A stretch of DNA of 64,000 nt. Source: Bacillota bacterium. GTDB taxonomy: Bacteria > Bacillota > Clostridia > Lachnospirales > Lachnospiraceae. This document shows, one piece after another, positions 7,440 to 14,902 of this stretch. The position numbers and the translations under genes were made by a program. The first letter of the stretch is position 1; every line of letters starts with the position of its first letter. Under the pieces are notes generated by a model. That model saw nothing but the letters and a program-made list of their open reading frames with translations, searched no databases and was not told where the DNA came from. Location: positions 563,001 to 627,000 of the forward strand of contig JAEWJZ010000014.1 of NCBI GenBank assembly GCA_023386315.1, given 5' to 3'.

Positions 7440-8671
7440 TGACTCATGTAATTATCGGTGCAGGAGCTGCCGGCATCTCGGCTGCAAAAACCATCCGAAA
7501 GCTGGAACCGGAGGCAGATATTATCATGGTGTCAGTTGACGACCAGGTCCATTCCCGGTGTATGCTTCATAAATACTTAAGCCATGAACGGGATGAGGCA
7601 TCTCTATCCTTTGTTCCGGCAGACTTCTTTGAAGCACTTGGGATCACATGGCTGAAAAACAGAGAAGCAGTACATATAGACCCGGAGAAGCAGTCAGTGT
7701 TGCTGGATGATGGCACAGAACTTAACTTTGACCGCCTTCTTATAGCAACAGGCGCTCATAGCGTTATCCCTCCCATAGTTAATTTAAGGGAAGCAAAAAA
7801 CGTATTCGGTCTCCGTAATTTAAGCGATGCAAGGCAGATCCGGAAATTTGCCCAGACTGCAGACAGAATTCTTATATTAGGTTCCGGACTTGTCGGCATG
7901 GATGCCGCTTACGCATTTCTGGAGCAGAAAAAAGAGGTGACTGTTCTGGAGCTGGCTGACCGGATTCTTCCAAAGCAGCTGGATGAAAAAGCCGGTAAAG
8001 CCTATCAGAACTTATTTGAACAGCATGGCTGCAAATTTATACTGGACCGAAAAGTGGTTTTAACTACTATGCCGGAAAATGATAAAATAAACTCTGTCAT
8101 GCTGGATGACGGCACCATTCTGGAGTGTGACATGATCGTTGTCGCAGCCGGGGTACGCCCTGCAACAGACTGCACAGAAAATTGTGAAATTGCCGTTGAC
8201 CACTTTATCAGGGTTAATGAATGTATGGAGACATCCTGCAAGAACATTTATGCTGCAGGAGACGTGAACGGAATTGCTGCCATCTGGCCCAATGCCATGA
8301 AGCAGGGATATACAGCCGCCTGCAATATGTGCGGTATTCCCACACCTTATGAAGATCCTTACGGCATGAAAAACACCATGAATTTTTATGGTCTTACAAC
8401 CCTTTCTTTAGGAGACGGAATTGCCAGAGACGGTGATCAGATCCTGTCACAGGAGGACTCCGGATGTTACAAAAGGGCAATCTTACGTGATGGGTGCCTG
8501 CAAAGTATTATGATTCAGGGTCCCATTGATTACAGCGGCATTTATCAGTATCTGATAAAGAACCAGATATCTCTTGATACAGTTAAGAATGATGTCTTCC
8601 ATCTGTCTTTTGCAGACTTTTATGGTACAGATTCCCGCGGACAGTATAGATATACCATGATTGCGCAATAG
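7436..8671 (+). CDS. FAD-dependent pyridine-nucleotide oxidoreductase of the CO dehydrogenase operon
   Basis: This 411-residue flavoprotein belongs to the NADH:rubredoxin/nitrite reductase-like family. An N-terminal FAD dinucleotide fold is visible (VIIGAGAAGISAAKT), followed by a second Rossmann motif for NAD(P) (ILILGSGLVGMDAAYAF) and the ATG motif preceding IYAAGDVNG. No redox-active CXXC of the disulphide reductases is seen. Its ATG overlaps the ferredoxin stop, so translation is coupled. CooS-CooF-FNOR gene sets occur in several Clostridia and are thought to couple CO oxidation to NAD(P)+ reduction. That role is inferred from context. Confidence 0.85.
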   Translation: MMTHVIIGAGAAGISAAKTIRKLEPEADIIMVSVDDQVHSRCMLHKYLSHERDEASLSFVPADFFEALGITWLKNREAVHIDPEKQSVLLDDGTELNFDRLLIATGAHSVIPPIVNLREAKNVFGLRNLSDARQIRKFAQTADRILILGSGLVGMDAAYAFLEQKKEVTVLELADRILPKQLDEKAGKAYQNLFEQHGCKFILDRKVVLTTMPENDKINSVMLDDGTILECDMIVVAAGVRPATDCTENCEIAVDHFIRVNECMETSCKNIYAAGDVNGIAAIWPNAMKQGYTAACNMCGIPTPYEDPYGMKNTMNFYGLTTLSLGDGIARDGDQILSQEDSGCYKRAILRDGCLQSIMIQGPIDYSGIYQYLIKNQISLDTVKNDVFHLSFADFYGTDSRGQYRYTMIAQ

Positions 8672-8672
8672 T

Positions 8673-8733
8673 AAAAAAGCGGTAAGGCAACGGCTGAAAT
8701 AAATAACCGTTTGCCCTGCCGCTTTTTCTTTTA
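8673..8733 (+). terminator. Intrinsic terminator of the cooS operon
   Basis: AAAAGCGG-T-A-GGCAA-CGG pairs with CCG-TTTGCC-TGCCGCTTTTT across a short loop, with a T-rich tail, beginning two bases after the flavoprotein stop. Confidence 0.85.
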
Positions 8734-8810
8734 TATTTTTTTGTATAAGATGCTAAATTTTTGCAAATACTTTTTTATTAGTTATATCTTTTAAAATTAA
8801 ATTCATTGAC

Positions 8811-8839
8811 TTGATTTTAAGTTGTATCCGTGATAATAT
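8811..8839 (+). promoter_or_regulatory. Probable promoter of the DUF4143 ATPase gene
   Basis: TTGATT (8811-8816), a 17-bp spacer and TAATAT (8834-8839). The promoter overlaps an upstream in-frame TTG, which rules that codon out as a start. Confidence 0.45.
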
Positions 8840-8873
8840 ATGTATCAAATATGGCAAAGGAGTCCTTTCATCT

Positions 8874-10088
8874 ATGATCAGCCGAGAGTTGTATATGAGC
8901 CGCATCCGTCCTTTTATGGGAAATGAACTTATTAAAGTTTTAACTGGCATCCGCCGAAGCGGAAAGTCCGTCATGCTGAATTTGATCCAGCGGGAGCTGG
9001 TCGCCTCCGGTGTAAATGAGGATCAGTTTATTTCTATCAACTTTGAAAATATGAGCAATGCACACCTTTGTTTTGCAGAAGCATTGCATAAGGAAATCAC
9101 TCGGCGGGTGAATGGCATCTCGGGTAAGGCATATCTTTTTTTTGATGAAATTCAGGAAGTTGCCAAATGGGAAAAGTGCATCAATTCTTTTCGGGTTGAA
9201 TTTAATTGTGATATCTATATCACCGGTTCAAACGCCAGGCTGCTTTCAGGAGAGTTAGCCACACATCTTGCCGGGAGATATGTGGAATTTGTGATTTATC
9301 CCTTTTCCTTTGGAGAATTCTCAGAGCTGTATCATACTATTTTTCATGACTCCGATTACAGAACAATGTTTACCAACTACCTTACCAGCGGCGGAATGCC
9401 GTATTTGAGCAACCTTCGCTATGCCGAACAGCCAGGTCGTCAATATCTGCAAGACCTCTATAACTCCGTTGTACTTAAAGATATCGTAAAGCGCAACAGC
9501 ATTCGCGATGTTGACCTGTTGGAACGTATCATCGCATACATTACAGCAAACATTGGGACAACTTTCTCTGCTACGGCAATTTCAAAATATCTCAAAAGCG
9601 AAGGACGCACTGTTGCTCCAGAAACAATCTTAAACTATATCAAAGCCTGCGAGGATGCCTTTTTATTTTACCGTGTCCGCAGGCAGGATTTGCAGGGCAA
9701 GAAAATTCTCACTGTCAATGAGAAATACTACATTGCTGACCACGGAATCAGAGAGGCTGTTTTCGGCGGGAATATGAAGGATATTAACCTCATTTTCGAA
9801 AATATTGTGTATATGGAACTTCTGCGGCGGGGGTATAAGGTCACCGTTGGAAAAGCAGGAGAGAAAGAGATTGATTTTATTGCAGAAAAGCAAACGCAAA
9901 AGCTCTATATTCAAGTTGCTTATCTGCTGGCATCCGAGGATACGATCCAGCGTGAATTCGGAGTATACGATACGGTCAGGGACAACTTTCCAAAATATGT
10001 TGTGTCTTATGATGATTTCGATATGAGCAGAGACGGACTGAAACATATGAATATACGTGATTTCCTGTTGTCTGATCAATGGAATTGA
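8874..10088 (+). CDS. AAA ATPase with C-terminal DUF4143 domain
   Basis: The start at 8874 is set by AAAGGAG about 11 bp upstream and by the usual family beginning MISRELYMSRIRPFMG. The 404-residue protein has Walker A (GIRRSGKSV), Walker B (AYLFFDEIQEV) and the conserved TGSNARLLSGELATHLAGR sensor region. The C-terminal DUF4143 part contains EIDFIAEK...YIQVAY, which resembles a degenerate PD-(D/E)XK nuclease core. Such proteins are common, patchily distributed and of unknown role, and defence or toxin functions have been suggested. It is a single-gene unit between two terminators, consistent with lateral transfer. Confidence 0.85.
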   Translation: MISRELYMSRIRPFMGNELIKVLTGIRRSGKSVMLNLIQRELVASGVNEDQFISINFENMSNAHLCFAEALHKEITRRVNGISGKAYLFFDEIQEVAKWEKCINSFRVEFNCDIYITGSNARLLSGELATHLAGRYVEFVIYPFSFGEFSELYHTIFHDSDYRTMFTNYLTSGGMPYLSNLRYAEQPGRQYLQDLYNSVVLKDIVKRNSIRDVDLLERIIAYITANIGTTFSATAISKYLKSEGRTVAPETILNYIKACEDAFLFYRVRRQDLQGKKILTVNEKYYIADHGIREAVFGGNMKDINLIFENIVYMELLRRGYKVTVGKAGEKEIDFIAEKQTQKLYIQVAYLLASEDTIQREFGVYDTVRDNFPKYVVSYDDFDMSRDGLKHMNIRDFLLSDQWN

Positions 10089-10125
10089 TTTTGCTGTCTC
10101 ATTTTGAAAAGAACTGCCAATACGT

Positions 10126-10167
10126 AAATGCCCGTCATGGTACACTGCCAGGATGGGCATTTTTTTA
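10126..10167 (+). terminator. Intrinsic terminator after the DUF4143 gene
   Basis: AAATGCCC and GGGCATTT arms enclose an imperfect inner stem and are followed by a seven-T run. Confidence 0.8.
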
Positions 10168-10209
10168 ATGTGGTATTTGGAAGTTCTACCTTAATAGCTA
10201 AAATTTCTC

Positions 10210-10260
10210 TTGACAAATATATCACTCTGATATAATATCCAAACTATATCAGAGTGATAT
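10210..10260 (+). promoter_or_regulatory. Promoter flanked by two PadR-type operators
   Basis: A consensus -35 TTGACA (10210-10215) is followed by TATAATAT (10231-10238). A perfect 16-bp inverted repeat (10219-10234 and 10245-10260) surrounds the -10. Each arm is itself a dyad, ATATCA-N3-TGATAT, so two equal operators are present: one inside the -35/-10 spacer and one just ahead of the AAGGAGG. The PadR repressor encoded two genes on is the obvious binder. Confidence 0.75.
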
Positions 10261-10273
10261 AAGGAGGAACGAA

Positions 10274-11449
10274 ATGAATATACTATTTATAAATGCAAAT
10301 CTGTACGGACATATTAATCCCACACTCGGACTGGTTAAGAAGCTTACAGAAAGAGGGAATAAGGCAGATTATTTTTGCTCAGCTGAATTTTCAGGACAGG
10401 TGACAAAGTCCGGTGCAAACTGGATTGACTTTGGCAGCGGCCTGAATCTGTTTTTAAAGAATTACCGGCCCACAGACCGGCATCCGTTTTACATGTTGAT
10501 GGAATATATTCTTTCCTACGATGAAGTAATGCTGCCTCAGATTCTGGATATTTTAAAAGAGCGCACATATGACTTAATCATATGTGATTCGATCTTTGGA
10601 GGCGGGTGCTTTTTAAAACAACTCACTCACATACCAGTTATCTGTTCCCATTCCTCTTTTGCCATGAGTCATGCACCAGTACCACAGCGGATGCTCATGC
10701 CTGGGACTCATCCCCAGCTGGATCACTGCTTTCAGTTATTGAACAGAATTTGTAACTGTTATAAAATAGAAGAACCGACACTGGAAGAAGTATTCATAAG
10801 CAGGGGCGATCACAATATCGTATATACAACCAGGGAATTTAACGGTGATGAGTCAGTGAAAGAACCCCAGTATTTATTTGCCGGACCGTCAATGGAGCGG
10901 ACGCAGGATACAGAATCTGTGGACCTGTCCGGGTCTGAGAGCAGAAAACTGCTGTATATATCACTTGGCAGTCTGAATACAGATTTTCTGGATTTTTATA
11001 AGATGTGCATTTGTGCATTCCGTGAAACAGACTATTATGTGTGCATGTCCATTGGGACAAAGTGCGAAACTGCCCAATTAGGAGATATACCGCAAAACTT
11101 TCTGGTAAAAAATGTACTTCCACAGCTTGAAATTTTAAAAAAAGCGGACGCATTCATTACCCATGCAGGCTTTAACAGTGTGAATGAGGCATTATACTTT
11201 GGAGTTCCCATGCTTGCTATACCCCAGGTCAATGATCAGCATATGACAGCAAAAAGGCTTGTATCCATGAATCTGGGTTTATCAGATAACATAAAAGAAA
11301 TATCAGCGGAAAAACTGAAAGATCAGATACAGCAGCTCCTCTCAAATGAAACGATAAAGGAAAACTGCCTTAAAATTTCCCAGGAGATGAAACACTGTGC
11401 GAATTGGGATCTTACAGCTGAAAAACTGGAGAAGTACGCAAATAAATGA
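10274..11449 (+). CDS. GT1 (macrolide-type) glycosyltransferase
   Basis: The 391-residue protein is a GT-B fold family 1 enzyme. It begins with the MNILFINANLYGHINPTLGLV acceptor-domain motif. Near the C-terminus it carries the nucleotide-sugar signature ADAFITHAGFNSVNEALYFGVP and VNDQHMTAKR. Relatives transfer a sugar from UDP or dTDP donors to macrolides, polyenes or lipids. It has an AAGGAGG ribosome site and is controlled by the double PadR-type operator upstream. With its own PadR regulator it looks like an inducible detoxification or resistance unit. Acceptor and sugar are not predictable. Confidence 0.85.
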   Translation: MNILFINANLYGHINPTLGLVKKLTERGNKADYFCSAEFSGQVTKSGANWIDFGSGLNLFLKNYRPTDRHPFYMLMEYILSYDEVMLPQILDILKERTYDLIICDSIFGGGCFLKQLTHIPVICSHSSFAMSHAPVPQRMLMPGTHPQLDHCFQLLNRICNCYKIEEPTLEEVFISRGDHNIVYTTREFNGDESVKEPQYLFAGPSMERTQDTESVDLSGSESRKLLYISLGSLNTDFLDFYKMCICAFRETDYYVCMSIGTKCETAQLGDIPQNFLVKNVLPQLEILKKADAFITHAGFNSVNEALYFGVPMLAIPQVNDQHMTAKRLVSMNLGLSDNIKEISAEKLKDQIQQLLSNETIKENCLKISQEMKHCANWDLTAEKLEKYANK

Positions 11450-11465
11450 AAGAAGGAAATTTATA

Positions 11466-12005
11466 ATGGCATTAAAAAACAAATCTTTATATGCAATATT
11501 AGGAATCTTAAATGTCTCACCAGGCACCGGCTATGACATAAAAAAATACTGCGACACCGTACTCTCAGGATTCTGGAATGAAAATTTTGGCCATATTTAT
11601 CCAACACTTAAAAAAATGCTCACAGATGAACTGGTGGAGATTGTTGCAAACGAAAAGCGTGAGAAAAAAATACTGTACCGGATTACTCCCAAGGGCCGGC
11701 TGGAATTAGAATCCTGGCTTGTGGAAGAAACCGAGTTACAACCGATGCGCTCTGAGTTTATGCTGAAATTATTATTCTCCAGCGGCCAGCCAAAAGAGCA
11801 CATCATCAAAATGCTGGAAGACTATAAACAAATCCATGTGAAAAAACAGGAAAAATATCTGGCCATGCAGCATGATCTGGAAAAGGGAATAGCGGAAATA
11901 TCCGAAGGTCGCTCCCGTTTTTTAAGGGCTATGCTCCGCAGAGGAATATTATCCTGTGAAGCCACCATTCGCTGGTGTGATGAGACCATGGAGTCCGGAC
12001 TATAA
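11466..12005 (+). CDS. PadR-family transcriptional repressor
   Basis: The ATG at 11466 follows AAGGAA, 16 bp after the glycosyltransferase stop. A longer in-frame start would lie inside that gene. The 179-residue protein has the PadR winged helix (MALKNKSLYAILGILNVSPGTGYDIKKY, then HIYPTLKKMLTDELVEI). The C-terminal helical Vir_act_alpha_C dimerisation domain follows (about residues 90-175). PadR proteins repress until a phenolic or antibiotic ligand binds. Autoregulation is indicated by the ATATCA-N3-TGATAT pair at 10219-10260. Confidence 0.88.
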   Translation: MALKNKSLYAILGILNVSPGTGYDIKKYCDTVLSGFWNENFGHIYPTLKKMLTDELVEIVANEKREKKILYRITPKGRLELESWLVEETELQPMRSEFMLKLLFSSGQPKEHIIKMLEDYKQIHVKKQEKYLAMQHDLEKGIAEISEGRSRFLRAMLRRGILSCEATIRWCDETMESGL

Positions 12006-12088
12006 CAGATAAGCTTGAAACCCTGTAAGGCCTGTGTTACTATCATTTATAAGATAAAATGGTAACCCCTTCCAGAAAGGAATCAAAT

Positions 12089-13051
12089 ATGTTCAGAGTG
12101 CTGATCCCAAGAACTATCTCTCATACAGGTACAGACTACTTAAAGGAAAAAGACTGCGAGCTTATATTATCCGTTCCGGCATCTGCATTTGATCCGGTGT
12201 TTGAACAGTGCCATGCCATACTTACAGGTCCCACCAGGAAGTTCCGGTACGATAAAACTTTGCTGGACCGATGCAAAAACCTGAAAGTGATTTCCAGCTT
12301 CAGTGCAGGAGTGGACTATATTGATACTGGCTATGCAGAAAAGCTGGGTATACAGGTGACCAATTCTGGAAATGCCAACTCTAATGCAGTCGCAGAGCAT
12401 ACCATTTTTTTCATGCTCGCCTGTGCAAAAAACCATGAGATTATGTCTGATGCTGTGAAGAAAAGTGACTTTTCAATCAGAAAGGATATTTTTAACATTG
12501 AGCTGTCCGGTCTTACCCTGGGACTTATTGGCTTTGGAAACATTGGAAGGCTGGTAGCAAAAAAAGCAGCTATGGGATTCGATATGAAAGTCATCGTCTA
12601 TGATTATCATTTAACCCGCGCCAATGCCCCGTTTGGTGTTATTCCAGTGTCTTCTCCGGAAGAAGTCTATCGGAATGCGGATTTTATTTCCCTTCATGTC
12701 CCTTATAATGAAAAAAACAGGCACATGATAGCGAAAGGGCAGCTGGATATGATGAAGCCATCCTCTTTCTTAATCAATGTCTCCAGAGGAGGTCTGATCC
12801 AGGAGGAAGATTTAATCCAGGCTGTGAAAGATAAAAAAATAAAAGGGGCTGCTCTTGATGTGTTCGAAAAGGAGCCCCTTCCCGCAGACAGTAGTCTGCT
12901 GCAATATGACAATATTATTGTTTCTCCCCACTGTGCCGCCAATACCAGGGAAGCGCTTGACCGTATGGAGCTCTTTGCAGCCATGGATATCTGGAGAGTC
13001 TTAAATGGAGAAAGACCTGAATTTCCGGTCAATCATCCTGATTCCCCATAA
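12089..13051 (+). CDS. D-2-hydroxyacid dehydrogenase (phosphoglycerate dehydrogenase-like)
   Basis: The start at 12089 is preceded by AGAAAGGAA. The alternative ATG at 12059 has no ribosome site. The 320-residue protein shows the NAD-binding motif GLIGFGNIGRLVAKKAA and the conserved substrate and catalytic segments NVSRGGLIQEEDL (Arg), DVFEKEPLP (Glu) and VSPHCAANT (His). This places it in the D-isomer-specific dehydrogenases that interconvert 2-keto and D-2-hydroxy acids. There is no C-terminal ACT domain, so it is not a regulated SerA. Its 3' end overlaps the convergent GH13 gene by 23 bp. The substrate is unknown. Confidence 0.88.
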   Translation: MFRVLIPRTISHTGTDYLKEKDCELILSVPASAFDPVFEQCHAILTGPTRKFRYDKTLLDRCKNLKVISSFSAGVDYIDTGYAEKLGIQVTNSGNANSNAVAEHTIFFMLACAKNHEIMSDAVKKSDFSIRKDIFNIELSGLTLGLIGFGNIGRLVAKKAAMGFDMKVIVYDYHLTRANAPFGVIPVSSPEEVYRNADFISLHVPYNEKNRHMIAKGQLDMMKPSSFLINVSRGGLIQEEDLIQAVKDKKIKGAALDVFEKEPLPADSSLLQYDNIIVSPHCAANTREALDRMELFAAMDIWRVLNGERPEFPVNHPDSP

Positions 13052-14876
13052 ATACCACAATTGTCCTGGGAGGAATGGGAATACTCTTTCCTTCCAGCAC
13101 CGGCTCTTTTCCTTCCTCATACCTGCCGTTTTCTTCCATCTTATCCGTATGAAACACCACATGCCACTGATGTTTTTTAGGAAGATTGGGAAGGTCGAAC
13201 GTATGGGGTTCCCAGTGCATGTTATAAGCCACATAAAAATGATTATCTGCCGTCCCATCTGATTTTCCGGCATAATCCCCCCAATAAAGAATTCCCAGCT
13301 GACGCTTGAAATTCTCATATTCCGGATACCACGGTTTCACACCATGATAAGAAACATCAGGAAATCCACAGGCAAGATAATCCATGTTCTTTGCTTCTTC
13401 TTTCATGTGAAACACCGGATGCGCCTTTCGAAAGGCTATGACTGATTTAACAAATTCAAACAGATCCCTGTTTGTTTTTAAAAGGTTCCAGTTTAACCAT
13501 GAAATATCATTATCCTGACAATAAGCATTGTTATTGCCTGACTGGGTATTACCAAACTCATCCCCTGCCATTATAAGAGGCGTTCCCTGGCTTAAAAGCA
13601 GCAACAGAAAGGCATTGCGAAGCTGCTTTTTTCTAAGCTCAACCACCTTTTTCTTTCTCGTAGGACCTTCTGTTCCACAGTTCCAGGAATAATTATAGTG
13701 ATTACCATCCTGATTGAATTCACCATTAGCTTCATTATGCCTGGTATCGTAGGATACCATATCCATCATGGTAAACCCATTGGTATTTGCCATAAATTGA
13801 ATCATCCCCCGGTCAGAGGGATTGTTTCTGGTCTGGAAAACCAGATTCTTCATCTGTTCCTCGTCCCCTTTGAGCACTCTTCTCATATCCATCTGAAAGC
13901 TGTCATTATATTCTGCCAGATACTTTGGTCCTTTTTGAGGAATATCCCCCCATGAATCGGCCCAGAGCTTTAAGCCTTTTAAATAGGGATCACGCCCGAT
14001 TAAGTCAAGAGGCGGATATCCCACCAGATGAATGCCGTCCAGATGAAACTCATCCGTCCAGAACCTGACCGCATCAAGAGCAAAGGAAGGAGACTCCTTT
14101 CCTGTGAAATACAGCTCTGTAATAAGTTCCATTCCTTCCTTATGAAGAGCCTTCACAAGGCTTTTTAACTCTAAGACAGGATCTTTCTGATCGTCTGATG
14201 CATAGGACGCTTTTGGCGCAAAATAATATCCTGACGTATATCCCCAATAATTTAACTTCCCCGTAGGTTTATCCACACCATATGGGTTTCCATGCACAGT
14301 TTGAGGAAGAATCACCTCCTGAAACTCATAGACCGGCATCAACTCAACTGTTGTGATTCCCAGTTCTTTTAAATAGGGGATTTTATCCTCTATCGCCCGA
14401 AAGGTTCCTTTATACCTGGTACCGGAAGAAGAATGCATGGTAAAACCCCGAACATGAATCCGGTAGATTACAGAATTCTCATATGGAATCAGAGGACGCT
14501 TCTCCTCCCCCCATTCAAATGAGTCAAATGTAACCGGACTTTTTGATATAACAACAGCTCCTTCTAAATCCCCCCAGTTATCCTTATCTGTAAAAGCTCT
14601 CCCATACGGATCGGAGAACCGTTTTCCATCAATCTCATAGCAATAAGAAATCCCGGTAAAGTCATCGCCCAGGATGGTCACAGAAAAAACCTCTCCCCTC
14701 TTCTCCTTCTCCGGAAAGAGAAAGGTAAAGACAGGCTCCTTTTCATTGTCACGGAAAAATAGAAGCCGTAATTCTACTCCCTGTGCAGTAACGGAAAAAT
14801 GAATCCCTCCCGCAGTCTTTGTCATTCCCATGGGATAATATCCTGTTTCTCTCCTGGCGATCCTGTACTGTTTCAT
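13029..14876 (-). CDS. Glycogen-debranching/isoamylase-family GH13 homologue, probably catalytically inactive
   Basis: The 615-residue protein has an N-terminal CBM48-like domain (about 10-100), a GH13 barrel and a C-terminal beta domain. Framework motifs of GlgX-type debranching enzymes are clear (TTVELMPVYEFQE, HNEANGE, SWNCGTEGPT, GTPLIMAGDEFG). Yet the four catalytic regions are altered. GFRFD is replaced by G-I-H-L-V (281-285), which removes the Asp nucleophile and its Arg. The acid/base Glu motif AEPW reads ADSW (306-309). CHDGFT reads NTNGFT (364-369), which removes the third Asp. The DVVYNH region is also lost. It may act as a glycan-binding or regulatory partner, like plant isoamylase ISA2. 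Confidence 0.85.
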   Translation of the reverse strand: MKQYRIARRETGYYPMGMTKTAGGIHFSVTAQGVELRLLFFRDNEKEPVFTFLFPEKEKRGEVFSVTILGDDFTGISYCYEIDGKRFSDPYGRAFTDKDNWGDLEGAVVISKSPVTFDSFEWGEEKRPLIPYENSVIYRIHVRGFTMHSSSGTRYKGTFRAIEDKIPYLKELGITTVELMPVYEFQEVILPQTVHGNPYGVDKPTGKLNYWGYTSGYYFAPKASYASDDQKDPVLELKSLVKALHKEGMELITELYFTGKESPSFALDAVRFWTDEFHLDGIHLVGYPPLDLIGRDPYLKGLKLWADSWGDIPQKGPKYLAEYNDSFQMDMRRVLKGDEEQMKNLVFQTRNNPSDRGMIQFMANTNGFTMMDMVSYDTRHNEANGEFNQDGNHYNYSWNCGTEGPTRKKKVVELRKKQLRNAFLLLLLSQGTPLIMAGDEFGNTQSGNNNAYCQDNDISWLNWNLLKTNRDLFEFVKSVIAFRKAHPVFHMKEEAKNMDYLACGFPDVSYHGVKPWYPEYENFKRQLGILYWGDYAGKSDGTADNHFYVAYNMHWEPHTFDLPNLPKKHQWHVVFHTDKMEENGRYEEGKEPVLEGKSIPIPPRTIVVFMGNQDD

Positions 14877-14902
14877 CCCTTTTCTCCTTTGTAACAGTCC
14901 TG

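Noticed and set aside
8874..10088. AAA/DUF4143 gene as part of a defence island
   Set aside because: It stands alone between terminators with ordinary metabolic neighbours; no other defence gene is seen.
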